Under the pieces are notes generated by a model. That model saw only the letters and a program-made list of their open reading frames with translations, did no database searches and was not told the origin of the DNA. A stretch of DNA of 43,926 nucleotides from an uncultured beta proteobacterium (GTDB taxonomy: Bacteria; Pseudomonadota; Gammaproteobacteria; Burkholderiales; Burkholderiaceae_C): positions 1-43,926 of the forward strand of contig CAJAES010000120.1 of the NCBI GenBank assembly GCA_903938815.1, in the 5' to 3' direction. Shown here piece by piece: positions 8,273 to 18,172 of this stretch (position 1 is the stretch's first letter; each line of letters begins with the position of its first letter). A program made the position numbers and the translations under genes.

Positions 8273-9919
8273 ATGACAAAGTACGTCTTCGTCACCGGCG
8301 GTGTGGTGTCTTCCCTGGGCAAGGGCATCGCATCGGCGTCGCTGGCGGCCATCCTCGAGTCCCGCGGGCTCAAGGTCACCCTCATCAAGCTCGATCCCTA
8401 CCTCAACGTGGATCCGGGCACGATGAGCCCTTTCCAGCACGGCGAGGTCTACGTGACCGACGACGGCGCGGAAACCGACCTCGACCTCGGGCACTACGAA
8501 CGCTTCATCAGCACCCGGATGAAGCGCACGAACAACTTCACCACCGGCCAGATCTACAAGAGCGTGCTCGAGAAGGAGCGCCGGGGCGACTACCTCGGCA
8601 AGACGGTGCAGGTGATCCCGCACGTCACCAACGAGATCCAGGATTTCGTCAAGCGCGGTGCCGCCGACGTGGACGTGGCCATCGTCGAGATCGGCGGCAC
8701 GGTGGGTGACATCGAGAGCCTGCCCTTCCTGGAGGCTGTGCGCCAGATGAGCCTGCGCGCCGGCCCGAACAACGCGGCCTTCGTGCACCTGACCTACGTG
8801 CCCTGGATCGCCGCCGCCGGCGAGCTCAAGACCAAGCCCACGCAGCACACGGTGCAGAAGATGCGCGAGATCGGCATCCAGCCCGACGCGCTGCTGTGCC
8901 GCGCCGACCGCGAGGTGCCGCTCGACGAGCGCGAGAAGATCTCGCTGTTCACCAACGTGCCGCAGCACGGCGTGATCAGCATGTGGGACGTGGACACCAT
9001 CTACAAGGTGCCGCGCATGCTGCACGAGCAGGGCCTGGACGAGCTGATCTGCATGAAGCTGCAGCTGCTCACCAAGCCCGCCGACCTGCGCCGCTGGGAC
9101 ACCCTGGTGCACGAGGTGGCGCACCCGAAAACCACCGTGCACATCGCGATGTGCGGCAAGTACACCGACCTGTCGGACAGCTACAAGTCGCTGAACGAGG
9201 CGCTGCGCCACGCCGGCATCCACAACCACGCCAAGGTCGTGATCGACTATGTCGATTCCGAGACCCTGACACCCGCGACGGTGGGCAAGCTCGCGCAGTT
9301 CGACGCCATCCTGGTGCCGGGCGGCTTCGGCAAGCGCGGCATCGAGGGCAAGATCTGCGCTGCCCAGTTCGCCCGCGAGCACCGCATCCCCTACCTGGGC
9401 ATCTGCCTCGGCATGCAGGTGGCCACCATCGAGTTCGCGCGCCACGTGGCGGGTCTCGAAGGCGCCAACAGCACCGAGTTCGAGCCCGACACCCCGCACC
9501 CCATCATCGCGCTGATCGACGAGTGGCAGGACAGCGACGGCACGATCCAGAAGCGCAGCGCCAAGTCCGACCTGGGCGGCACCATGCGCCTGGGCGCGCA
9601 GAGCGCCGACGTCAAGCCCGGCACCCTGGCCTTCGAGATCTACGGCCCGGTCGTGACCGAGCGTCACCGCCACCGCTACGAGGCCAACGAGCACTACCTC
9701 GACCGCCTGCAGCAGGCCGGTCTCGTCATCAGCGCCATCACCCAGCGCGAGAAGCTCACCGAAATCGTCGAACTGCCGAAGGACCAGCACCCCTGGTTCG
9801 TGGGCGTGCAGTTCCACCCCGAGTTCAAGAGCACCCCCTGGGACGGCCACCCGCTGTTCATCGGCTTCGTGAACGCCGCGCTGGCGCAGCACGAGTCCAC
9901 CCAAGCCACTGCGGCCTGA
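8273..9919 (+). CDS. pyrG: CTP synthase
   Basis: Makes CTP from UTP, ATP and glutamine. The 548-residue length is normal. The N-terminal synthetase domain begins MTKYVFVTGGVVSSLGKG with the P-loop, and SLAAILESRGLKVTLIKLDPYLNVDPGTMSP is the family hallmark. The C-terminal glutamine amidotransferase domain has the nucleophile elbow YLGICLGMQ at about residue 380 and the distal HPEF histidine/glutamate near 520. I chose the ATG at 8273 because it gives the canonical N-terminus; in-frame starts upstream would add an unconserved extension. The next gene, kdsA, starts four bases after the stop, and pyrG-kdsA-DUF1330-eno-ftsB is a conserved beta-proteobacterial order. Confidence 0.98.
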   Translation: MTKYVFVTGGVVSSLGKGIASASLAAILESRGLKVTLIKLDPYLNVDPGTMSPFQHGEVYVTDDGAETDLDLGHYERFISTRMKRTNNFTTGQIYKSVLEKERRGDYLGKTVQVIPHVTNEIQDFVKRGAADVDVAIVEIGGTVGDIESLPFLEAVRQMSLRAGPNNAAFVHLTYVPWIAAAGELKTKPTQHTVQKMREIGIQPDALLCRADREVPLDEREKISLFTNVPQHGVISMWDVDTIYKVPRMLHEQGLDELICMKLQLLTKPADLRRWDTLVHEVAHPKTTVHIAMCGKYTDLSDSYKSLNEALRHAGIHNHAKVVIDYVDSETLTPATVGKLAQFDAILVPGGFGKRGIEGKICAAQFAREHRIPYLGICLGMQVATIEFARHVAGLEGANSTEFEPDTPHPIIALIDEWQDSDGTIQKRSAKSDLGGTMRLGAQSADVKPGTLAFEIYGPVVTERHRHRYEANEHYLDRLQQAGLVISAITQREKLTEIVELPKDQHPWFVGVQFHPEFKSTPWDGHPLFIGFVNAALAQHESTQATAA

Positions 9920-9923
9920 ACCC

Positions 9924-10781
9924 ATGAAGCTCTGCGGTTTCGACGTCGGCCTGGACCGGCCCTTCTTCCTGATCGCCGGCCCTTGCGTGGTCGAGAGCGA
10001 GCAGTTGCAGATGGACGTGGCGGGCCGGCTGAAGGAGATCACGGCCGAGCTGGGCATTCCCTTCATCTTCAAGAGCAGCTACGACAAGGCCAATCGCAGC
10101 AGCGGCACCAGCTTTCGCGGCCCCGGCATGGAACGCGGGCTGGAGATCCTGGCCAAGGTGAAGCGCGACCTGGGCGTGCCCATCCTGACCGACGTGCATT
10201 CCGAGGCCGAGATTCCCGCCGTCGCGGCCGTGGTGGACGTATTGCAGACGCCGGCCTTCCTGTGCCGCCAGACCGATTTCATCCGCGCCGTGGCGCAGAG
10301 CGGCCGGCCGGTCAACATCAAGAAGGGCCAGTTCCTCGCGCCGCACGACATGAAGAACGTCATCGACAAGGCCCGGGCCGCCGCGCGCGAGGCCGGCCTG
10401 CCCGACGACAGCTTCATGGCCTGCGAACGCGGCGCGAGCTTCGGCTACAACAACCTGGTGTCCGACATGCGCAGCCTCGCCATCCTGCGCGAGACGGGCG
10501 CGCCGGTGGTCTTCGACGCCACGCACAGCGTGCAGCTGCCGGGCGGCCAGGGCACCAGCAGCGGCGGTCAGCGCGAGTTCGTGCCCGTGCTCAGCCGCGC
10601 GGCCGTGGCCGTGGGCGTGGCGGGGCTCTTCATGGAGACCCACCCCGACCCCGCCAACGCGATGAGCGACGGCCCGAACGCCGTGCCGCTGAAGCACATG
10701 CGCGCGCTGCTCGAGCAGTTGCTGGCACTCGACCGCGTCATCAAGCGGCAGCCGCTGCTCGAGAACGACTTTTCCTGCTGA
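9924..10781 (+). CDS. kdsA: 3-deoxy-8-phosphooctulonate synthase
   Basis: Condenses phosphoenolpyruvate with arabinose 5-phosphate to KDO 8-phosphate, the committed step toward the lipid A-core sugar KDO, consistent with a Gram-negative cell. The 285-residue TIM-barrel protein shows FFLIAGPCVVES near the start, the FKSSYDKANRSS substrate loop, GQFLAPHDM near residue 140 and VFDATHSVQLPGGQG near 205. The Lys/Arg residues for PEP and the terminal histidines are visible. It follows pyrG by four bases and precedes the DUF1330 gene by 19 bases, so it is probably part of one transcript. Confidence 0.97.
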   Translation: MKLCGFDVGLDRPFFLIAGPCVVESEQLQMDVAGRLKEITAELGIPFIFKSSYDKANRSSGTSFRGPGMERGLEILAKVKRDLGVPILTDVHSEAEIPAVAAVVDVLQTPAFLCRQTDFIRAVAQSGRPVNIKKGQFLAPHDMKNVIDKARAAAREAGLPDDSFMACERGASFGYNNLVSDMRSLAILRETGAPVVFDATHSVQLPGGQGTSSGGQREFVPVLSRAAVAVGVAGLFMETHPDPANAMSDGPNAVPLKHMRALLEQLLALDRVIKRQPLLENDFSC

Positions 10782-10800
10782 CCCGAACCGGAGCGCCGCC

Positions 10801-11106
10801 ATGCCCGTTGCCTACCTGCTGGTCGAGATGCACGTCACCGACCCCGAGGGCTACAAGGCCTACATGGCAGCGGCCCCTGCGGCAGTGAAGGCCTTCGGCG
10901 GCGAGTACCTGGTGCGCGGCGGCCGCCAAGAGGTGCTGGAAGGCGACTGGCAGCCGCACCGCGTGGCGATGCTCAGCTTCCCCAGCTTCGAGCAGGCCCG
11001 GGCCTTCTACGACAGCGAGCAGTATGTGCTGGCACGCGCCAAGCGGGCCGGCATGACCGACTACTTCAACATGGTCCTGGTCGAGGGCGTCGCCGCCCCC
11101 GTCTGA
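10801..11106 (+). CDS. DUF1330-domain protein
   Basis: A 101-residue protein of the DUF1330 family (dimeric ferredoxin-like alpha/beta barrel fold). It begins MPVAYLLVEMHVTDPEGYKAYMA and has the typical GGEYLVRGG strand and the RVAMLSFPSFEQARAFYDSEQY block. The biochemical function of this family is unknown. It sits between kdsA and eno, a position it also holds in many Burkholderiales, with 26 bases to eno. The ATG follows GAGCGCCGCC, a modest ribosome-binding site. Confidence 0.88.
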   Translation: MPVAYLLVEMHVTDPEGYKAYMAAAPAAVKAFGGEYLVRGGRQEVLEGDWQPHRVAMLSFPSFEQARAFYDSEQYVLARAKRAGMTDYFNMVLVEGVAAPV

Positions 11107-11132
11107 ACCTCCACCAAAGCAGAAGGAATTCC

Positions 11133-12416
<1,284 letters not shown>

Positions 12417-12423
12417 GTCCGTC

Positions 12424-12708
12424 TTGCGCTGGCCCCTGTCGACCGCCCTGCTGGCAGCCCTGCTGCTGCTGGTGCAGGCCGACCTGTGGCTGGGCAAGGG
12501 CAACCTGCGCTACGTGTGGCAACTCGAACGGCAACTCGCCGGGCAGCGCGCCACCAACGAGGACGCGCGCGCTCTCAACTCGCGCATCGAAGCCGAGGTG
12601 GGCGACCTGGTCGAGGGCCTCGAGATCGTCGAGGAACGCGCGCGTTCGGATCTGGGCATGGTGAAGGCCAACGAGATCCTGGTGCAGGTCGCGGCCACGA
12701 AACGCTGA
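12424..12708 (+). CDS. ftsB: Cell division protein FtsB
   Basis: A 94-residue bitopic inner-membrane divisome protein that works with FtsL and FtsQ. It shows one N-terminal membrane segment (LSTALLAALLLLVQADLWL, about residues 5-22), followed by a periplasmic coiled coil (LERQLAGQRATNEDARALNSRI) and the family motif VEGLEIVEERARSDLGMVKANEILVQ. The start codon is TTG at 12424, seven bases after the eno stop; no ATG lies in a suitable place. The eno-ftsB link supports the call. Confidence 0.93.
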   Translation: MRWPLSTALLAALLLLVQADLWLGKGNLRYVWQLERQLAGQRATNEDARALNSRIEAEVGDLVEGLEIVEERARSDLGMVKANEILVQVAATKR

Positions 12709-12712
12709 CGCC

Positions 12713-13345
12713 ATGCTCGGCATCCTGCTGGCCCCGGCCTTCGAGCTCTGGGGCAGCCCGGTCACCTGGATCGAGATCGTCGCCTTCGTGCTGTCGGTCT
12801 GGATGGTGGTGTGCAACTGGCGCGTGAACCCGCTGGCCTGGCCGCTGGCCATGGCGTCGTCACTGGGCTACGCCGTCCTGTTCGCCGATTTCAAGCTCTA
12901 CGGCGAGGCCTCGCTGCAGTTTGTCTTCATCGCGGTCGCGGTGTGGGGCTGGTGGCAATGGCTCCAGGGGCACGAGGCGGGCGGGGAACCGCTGGCAGTG
13001 CGCCGGCTCACGCCGCGCGGGCGCTGGCAGGCCCTGGCCGCCACGGCGCTGCTGTGGCCGCTGATCGCGCTGGCGCTGATGCGCTTCACCGACAGCGACG
13101 TGGCCTGGCTGGACGCCCTGCCCACCGCGGGCAGCGTGGTGGCGCAGGTGCTGCTGGGCCGCAAGCGGGTGGAGAACTGGCCGGCGTGGGTGGCGGTGAA
13201 CATCGTGAGCGTCGCGCTCTTCGCCTACAAGGGCCTGTGGCTCACGGTCATCCTGTATGCGGTGTTCACCGTGATGGCCCTCATGGGCTGGCGCGCGTGG
13301 TCGCGCCTGGCAGCGGCCGGCACACCGGCGCCGAAGCCGCAGTGA
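12713..13345 (+). CDS. pnuC: PnuC-family nicotinamide riboside transporter
   Basis: A 210-residue membrane protein with about seven hydrophobic segments. The PnuC family moves nicotinamide riboside (or related vitamins) across the inner membrane by facilitated diffusion. The repeated aromatic, Trp-rich helices (VWMVVCNWRVNPLAWPLAM, VAVWGWWQWLQG, NWPAWVAVNIVSVALFAYKGL) are characteristic. It starts four bases after ftsB and is followed by a NadR-type kinase, the expected trapping enzyme for the riboside, which argues for nicotinamide riboside as substrate. No thiamine or riboflavin gene is adjacent. No riboswitch is visible. Confidence 0.88.
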   Translation: MLGILLAPAFELWGSPVTWIEIVAFVLSVWMVVCNWRVNPLAWPLAMASSLGYAVLFADFKLYGEASLQFVFIAVAVWGWWQWLQGHEAGGEPLAVRRLTPRGRWQALAATALLWPLIALALMRFTDSDVAWLDALPTAGSVVAQVLLGRKRVENWPAWVAVNIVSVALFAYKGLWLTVILYAVFTVMALMGWRAWSRLAAAGTPAPKPQ

Positions 13346-13392
13346 GCCCGCAGTGAAGCGGCAATGCATCGGCGCCACGAAGCGATGACCCG

Positions 13393-14049
13393 ATGACCCT
13401 GAAGATCGCCATCGTCGGCGCCGAGAGCACCGGCAAATCCACGCTGGCCACGGCGCTGGCCGCAGCACTTGCGGAAGCCACCGGCCTGCGCTGCACGGCC
13501 GTGCCCGAGTGGCTGCGCGCCTGGTGCGAGCGCGAGGGCCGCACGCCTCGCCCCGACGAGCAGGCCGCCATCGCTGCCGGGCAGCACGCCCGCATCGACG
13601 CCGCGGCCGCCACGCACGACATCGTCGTCTGCGACACCACGGCGCTGATGACGGCCGTCTACAGCCGCATGCTCTTCGACGACCGCTCGCTGGAAGACAT
13701 GGCCGTGATGCACCAGCTCGGCATGGGCATCACGCTGCTCACCGCACTCGATCTGCCCTGGGAGGCCGACGGCCTTCAGCGCGACGGCCCCCAGGTGCGC
13801 GCACCCGTGGACACATTGGTGCGCGAGTTGCTCATCACGCACGCCCTGCCCTGGGCCGTGGTGGCCGGCAGCGGCCCGGCCCGCCTGCAGGCCGCGCTGG
13901 ACGCCGTGTCGCCCCTGGTGCGCACCCGGCGCACGCCGCGCCGCGGGCTCTTCACGCGGCTGGACGAACGCAACGCCCAGCCCGAGGCACGCGCCTGGTC
14001 GTGCGAGAACTGCGACGACGCGGAGTGCGAGCACCGGCTGCGGGGCTGA
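13393..14049 (+). CDS. NadR-like nucleoside kinase (P-loop ATPase)
   Basis: A 218-residue P-loop protein resembling the C-terminal ribosylnicotinamide kinase domain of NadR. Walker A is GAESTGKST at residues 8-16. There is an EWLR segment near residue 37 and a VVCDTTALMTAVYS Walker B-like strand near residue 78. It lacks the helix-turn-helix and adenylyltransferase domains of full NadR. The C-terminal RAWSCENCDDAECEHRL places three cysteines and a histidine close together, a possible metal site. Directly downstream of pnuC, it probably phosphorylates imported nicotinamide riboside to NMN, feeding NAD salvage. The kinase assignment is family-based; the substrate follows from context. Confidence 0.8.
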   Translation: MTLKIAIVGAESTGKSTLATALAAALAEATGLRCTAVPEWLRAWCEREGRTPRPDEQAAIAAGQHARIDAAAATHDIVVCDTTALMTAVYSRMLFDDRSLEDMAVMHQLGMGITLLTALDLPWEADGLQRDGPQVRAPVDTLVRELLITHALPWAVVAGSGPARLQAALDAVSPLVRTRRTPRRGLFTRLDERNAQPEARAWSCENCDDAECEHRLRG

Positions 14050-14116
14050 GGGCCGGGCCGCCCGCATCCACCTGACCGAAGACCGGCTGCAAGGCAGGTG
14101 AACTACGATCACCCGC

Positions 14117-14776
14117 ATGAAACTCGTGCAGTGCTGGGACGACGGCGTGACCACGGACGTGCGTCTCGTGTCGCTGCTGCGCCGTCACGGCGCGCGCGCC
14201 ACCTTCAACCTCAACGCCGGCCTGCACGCGCCCGAGCGTCGGTTCGGGTGGCTGCACCAGGGCACCGAGGTCTGGCGGCTGGCCGAGGGCGAACTGCGCG
14301 AGGTCTACGACGGCTTCACCGTGGCCAACCACACGCTCACGCACCCACCGCTCGACTCGCTGCCGGCCGACGCGCTGAGGCACGAGATCGGCGAAGGCCG
14401 CGCGCGCCTGCAGGCCCTGTTCGGCCAGCCGGTGCGGGGCTTCGTCTACCCTTTCGGCGCGTTCAACGACGAGGTCGCGCAGGTTGTGCGCGACACCGGC
14501 CACCTATATGCCCGCACCACGCGGGACGCGCACGCCGGCGTCGGCACGGCCGAACCCATGGCCGCCACGCCGAGCTGCCACTTCCTCGCGCCCGACTTCT
14601 GGCAACGATTCGACCGCGCCCGCCCGACCGGCGTCTTCTGGTTCTGGGGCCACTCCTATGAACTGCTCGACGACGCGATGTGGACGGCATTCGAGGCATC
14701 CGTGGCGCGGCTGTGTGCCGAGCCGGGTGCGCAATGGCATGACCCGATAGACCTCTTCGACCCTGAAAGCCCCTGA
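14117..14776 (+). CDS. Polysaccharide deacetylase (NodB-like)
   Basis: A 219-residue carbohydrate esterase family 4 protein. It shows the N-terminal metal/catalytic pair CWDDG (usual TFDDG) at about residue 8, RHGARATFNLN, the metal-binding HxxxH (NHTLTH, about residue 75) and the RGFVYPFGAFND strand near residue 115, in the expected order. No signal peptide is visible, so it appears cytoplasmic or substrate-specific rather than wall-directed. Members remove N-acetyl groups from polysaccharides or act on smaller amide substrates; the target is not evident. It ends two bases before the ATG of the SGNH hydrolase, so the two are probably co-translated. Confidence 0.85.
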   Translation: MKLVQCWDDGVTTDVRLVSLLRRHGARATFNLNAGLHAPERRFGWLHQGTEVWRLAEGELREVYDGFTVANHTLTHPPLDSLPADALRHEIGEGRARLQALFGQPVRGFVYPFGAFNDEVAQVVRDTGHLYARTTRDAHAGVGTAEPMAATPSCHFLAPDFWQRFDRARPTGVFWFWGHSYELLDDAMWTAFEASVARLCAEPGAQWHDPIDLFDPESP

Positions 14777-14778
14777 CC

Positions 14779-15594
14779 ATGAACCCGATCTCGCGGACGC
14801 TGGCCGCAGCGCTCTTCGCCGCCCTGAACCTCGCCACACCCGGCGCCCTGGCGGGTGACTTCGCGTCGACCCGCCCCACCGCGCGCGTGGAGTACTGGCA
14901 GCAGCGCCAGGCCACCATCTCCGCGCAGGTGGCGGACACCGCGAGCCTGCCCGCCGTGAAGCTGGTGTTCGTCGGCGACTCGATCACGGACTTCTGGCTG
15001 CTCGACGACGACCCGTGGATTCCCGGCCGGATCCACGGCCGCCGGGTCTGGGACGAGTCCTTCGGCGGCGCCGTGCCGCAGAACCGCGCGCTCAACATCG
15101 GCATCTCGGGCGACCGCACCGAGCACCTGCTGTTCCGGATCCTGCCGAAATCCCAGGGCGGGCTTGGTCAACTCGATGCCGAAGCCCTGGCGCCCGAATT
15201 CTTCGTGCTGATGGTCGGCATCAACAACTCCTACGCGCCCGAGTCTCCGGTGGCCGACAGCGTGTTCGACGGCGTGCTGGCCGTGATGCGCTCGCTGCAC
15301 GCGCGCAAGCCCGGCACGCGGCTGGTGCTGCAGTCGATCCTGCCGACATCGGAACCCGCGCGGGACAGCGCCGTGGTGCGCCCGGTCAACGCCCGCCTGG
15401 CGGCGCTGGCGAAGAGCCCCGAGTTCGCGGGCTTCACCACCTGGCTCGACCTGTACCCCTCGTTCGTCGACGGCCGGGGCCGGCAGGACGCACGGCTGTT
15501 CGTCGACGGCCTGCACCCGAGCGAGGCCGGGTACCGGGTCTGGCGCGATCGTCTGGTGCGGACCCTGGCCTCGGCGCGCGCATCGACGCGCTGA
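14779..15594 (+). CDS. Secreted SGNH/GDSL hydrolase
   Basis: A 271-residue protein with a signal peptide (residues 1-26, ending GALAG) and an SGNH-hydrolase domain. Block I is VFVGDSITDFW (catalytic Ser, about residue 60), block II Gly is in NIGISGDRTEHLL, block III Asn is in MVGINNSYA, and block V is DGLHPSEAGY with the Asp-x-x-His pair near residue 245. The layout resembles the PAF-acetylhydrolase-like branch. It likely acts on ester bonds in the periplasm or outside the cell. Its partner upstream is a polysaccharide deacetylase, so a joint role in deacetylating a glycan is possible but unproven. Confidence 0.88.
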   Translation: MNPISRTLAAALFAALNLATPGALAGDFASTRPTARVEYWQQRQATISAQVADTASLPAVKLVFVGDSITDFWLLDDDPWIPGRIHGRRVWDESFGGAVPQNRALNIGISGDRTEHLLFRILPKSQGGLGQLDAEALAPEFFVLMVGINNSYAPESPVADSVFDGVLAVMRSLHARKPGTRLVLQSILPTSEPARDSAVVRPVNARLAALAKSPEFAGFTTWLDLYPSFVDGRGRQDARLFVDGLHPSEAGYRVWRDRLVRTLASARASTR

Positions 15595-15607
15595 CAGCGG
15601 GATGGCC

Positions 15608-15635
15608 GGCAAGTGCGGCGGCTGCCATGCTTGCC
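15608..15635. terminator. Possible bidirectional terminator hairpin
   Basis: GGCAAG (15608-15613) can pair with CTTGCC (15630-15635), with further GGC/GCC pairing inside. It lies between the convergent SGNH hydrolase and exporter genes. There is no real T run, so the call is tentative. Confidence 0.3.
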
Positions 15636-15675
15636 TTGTCAGCCATACCCGCCCTGCCGGTGTGCCCAGACCCGA

Positions 15676-17838
15676 TCAGCCGCGAGGCTCGGCGATTGGC
15701 GGAAGGGCGGGCTCACTGCGTGAGGCCGCCACGCGCGCGACCTCCGACACCTGCCCGTCCCGGACCTGCACCACCCGTTGCGCGCCAGCGATGGTGTCAG
15801 GCCGGTGCGCAATGATCAGGCGTGTCAATGGAAGCTGAGCCAGCACCTGGGTGATGGCCCGCTCCGCCGTGACATCCAGATGGCTGGTGGCCTCGTCCAG
15901 CGCCAGAACCCGGGGCGCCTTGTACAGCGCTCGCGCCAGCATCAGGCGCTGCTTCTGCCCGCCCGACAAACCATGCCCCAGGTCGCCCACCAGGGTCTGG
16001 TAGCCCATGGGCATGCGGGCGATGTCGTCGTGCAGCAGAGCCATCCGGGCGCAGACCTGGATGCGCGGCAGATCGGGCTCGGTGTCGAAGAAGCTGATGT
16101 TGTCGGCCAGGCTGCCGGTCAGCAGCACATCGTCCTGCATCACCGTGCCGATGCAGCGCCGCACGTTGGCCAGACCCACCTGCCGCACCGGCGCACCGCC
16201 GTACAGCACCTGCCCCTCGGTGGGGGGCAACAGCCCCAGCAGGATCTTCAGCAGCGTGGTCTTGCCGGCGCCTGATGGCCCGGTGATGGCCACGCACTCG
16301 CCCGCCGCGATGCGCAGGGATGCGTTGCGCAGGATCCAGGGCTCGCCCTCACCGTACCGGAAGCTCACATCCCGAAGCTCCAGGCTGGGCGCCAGATGGG
16401 CCAGGTCATGCTCGGGCAGCTGGCCGGCAGGCGAATCCGGCTCGGCCTCGCTCAGCACGATGTCGGCCAGACGCTCGCTGTGCAGGGAGAGCATCTTGAA
16501 CTCGGCCATGAAGTCGATCAGCCTGGCCACCCGGCCGGTGAACTGCATCTTGTAGGACAGGAAGGCAAACAGCATGCCGATGGTGAAGACATCGCCGCCG
16601 GCTGACGTGGCCATCACCAGCCCCGCCCCCAGGTAGAGCACCACCAGGTTCTCCAGCCCGAAGATCAAGTTGTTGCCGGTGGAAAACACCATGCCCAGCT
16701 TGGCCGTGCGCACGTCGCGGTTCTGCACATCGACCACCAGATTCTGCCAGCGGGCACGCCGCTCGCCCTCCCGGCCGAAGAGCTTGAGCGGCTGTATCGC
16801 CCGCAAGGTCTCCAGGAAGTGGGTGTTCTCCTTCGCCGAGATCACCAGCCGCTCGGCGGCCGCATCGCGCAGCGGTGCCCAGGCCGCCCAGCGCAAAGCC
16901 CCATAGGCCAGCACCGCCACGCCCACCACCAGGCTGAGCTTCAGCGAATAGAGCGCCATCAGCGCGAGCGCGGCCACGGCCATCACCCCATCCAGCACGG
17001 CCTCGACCGCCGACGTGGTCAGCGTGCCTTGAATGGCCCGCACGGCGCCAAAGCGAGACACCACATCGCCCAGATGCCGCTGCTCGAAGTAGGACGTGGG
17101 CAAGCGCAGCAAGTGCCCGAACACATTGCCGAGCCATTGCAGGGACAAGCTCTGCCCCAGCAGCATCACCATCCAGCTGCGGGCCAGGCCCAGGGTGGTC
17201 TGGATCACCAGCATCAGCCCGAAGCCGAGCATCAGCACCTGCAACAGCTCACGGTCGTGGCTGACGATGGCGTCATCGACCACCATCTGGTTGAGCAGCG
17301 GGGCAGCCAGGGCAAAAACCTCCAGCGCCAGGGCCACCGCGCCGATGGTCAACAGCGATTTCCCCAGGCCGGCCACGCGGCCGGTGAGTTGGCGCAAACG
17401 CACCTGGGCTGCGGCCTGCTGCGGCTTGAACTCGGCGTTGGGGCTCAGTTCCAGCGCCACCCCGGTGAAATGGCGCGAGACCTCGGCCACACGCAGCCGG
17501 CGCCGGCCGACTGCCGGGTCCAGAACCGTGATGGCCCGGACAACACCCCCCAAGCCCCGGTGCACCCGCTTGAGCACCACGAAGTGGTTCATGTCCCAGT
17601 GCAGCACGCAAGGGAGCGCCAGCTTGGGCAGATCGGGCAATTCCAGACGCAGCGGCCGGCCCGTCAAGCCCATGGCTGCGGCATAGCCCATCAACTGCTT
17701 GAGGTTGGCCCCTTTGCCACTTTGCGGGAACTGCGTGCGCAGTTCCGCCAAGGCCCGGTGCTGGCCGTGATGAGACGCCACCATGGCGAGGCAGGCCAGG
17801 CCGCATTCAGCGGCCTGGGATTGGAGAAGGGGCGTCAA
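15676..17838 (-). CDS. Peptidase-containing ABC transporter (C39 peptidase, bacteriocin-type exporter)
   Basis: A 720-residue inner-membrane PCAT of the CvaB/LagD type that removes a double-glycine leader and exports the peptide. The N-terminal C39 peptidase looks intact: Gln6 and Cys12 (QSQAAECGLACLAMV), His85 (WDMNHFVVLK) and Asp107 (TVLDPAVG). A six-helix membrane domain follows (about 160-440). The nucleotide-binding domain has Walker A GPSGAGKTTLL near 515, signature LSGGQKQRLMLARAL and Walker B RVLALDEATSHLD. The start is TTG at 17838 behind CAGGG, which gives the family N-terminus. It is the last gene of the leftward peptide-export island; its natural substrates are the precursors at 20112-20480 and 23612-23971. 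A TolC partner is not in the window. Confidence 0.96.
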   Translation of the reverse strand: MTPLLQSQAAECGLACLAMVASHHGQHRALAELRTQFPQSGKGANLKQLMGYAAAMGLTGRPLRLELPDLPKLALPCVLHWDMNHFVVLKRVHRGLGGVVRAITVLDPAVGRRRLRVAEVSRHFTGVALELSPNAEFKPQQAAAQVRLRQLTGRVAGLGKSLLTIGAVALALEVFALAAPLLNQMVVDDAIVSHDRELLQVLMLGFGLMLVIQTTLGLARSWMVMLLGQSLSLQWLGNVFGHLLRLPTSYFEQRHLGDVVSRFGAVRAIQGTLTTSAVEAVLDGVMAVAALALMALYSLKLSLVVGVAVLAYGALRWAAWAPLRDAAAERLVISAKENTHFLETLRAIQPLKLFGREGERRARWQNLVVDVQNRDVRTAKLGMVFSTGNNLIFGLENLVVLYLGAGLVMATSAGGDVFTIGMLFAFLSYKMQFTGRVARLIDFMAEFKMLSLHSERLADIVLSEAEPDSPAGQLPEHDLAHLAPSLELRDVSFRYGEGEPWILRNASLRIAAGECVAITGPSGAGKTTLLKILLGLLPPTEGQVLYGGAPVRQVGLANVRRCIGTVMQDDVLLTGSLADNISFFDTEPDLPRIQVCARMALLHDDIARMPMGYQTLVGDLGHGLSGGQKQRLMLARALYKAPRVLALDEATSHLDVTAERAITQVLAQLPLTRLIIAHRPDTIAGAQRVVQVRDGQVSEVARVAASRSEPALPPIAEPRG

Positions 17839-17920
17839 TCTGGACCCTGATTATTGCACTGTGAGGAGCTTGGAACTCATGCGCGATCGAGAACCTGGAC
17901 CGTGGCCGCCCCAAGGTCGT

Positions 17921-18130
17921 TCAGCGTCGCTTTCGATGTAAAACGAGCAAAAGTAACAATCCACCCGGAACAAAAGCTAATGCCAGCTGCAGGCCGAAAT
18001 CAACAGAGACAATCTCCGGCATGAAAATATAAGCAAGTATTAGACCCGAAGAAACTGTTGCGGCAGCGGTCACTAACGTAAGCGCCAACGGTAAAGCGAG
18101 CAATCTTTTCAGCATTTTCATTGATGCCAT
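17921..18130 (-). CDS. Small two-helix membrane protein, candidate immunity protein
   Basis: A 69-residue protein with two predicted membrane helices (LALPLALTLVTAAATVSSGLI and LQLALAFVPGGLLLLLVL), a charged start (MASMKMLKRL) and a basic tail (HRKRR). The start ATG at 18130 has AAGAGG at good distance. I recognise no family. Its position just upstream of the PCAT gene, at the end of a run of peptide-system genes, and its size are typical of bacteriocin immunity proteins. This is an inference from context. Confidence 0.6.
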   Translation of the reverse strand: MASMKMLKRLLALPLALTLVTAAATVSSGLILAYIFMPEIVSVDFGLQLALAFVPGGLLLLLVLHRKRR

Positions 18131-18172
18131 CCAGAACCTCTTGAAAAATCAGAACTTATTGGAATCAAAAAA

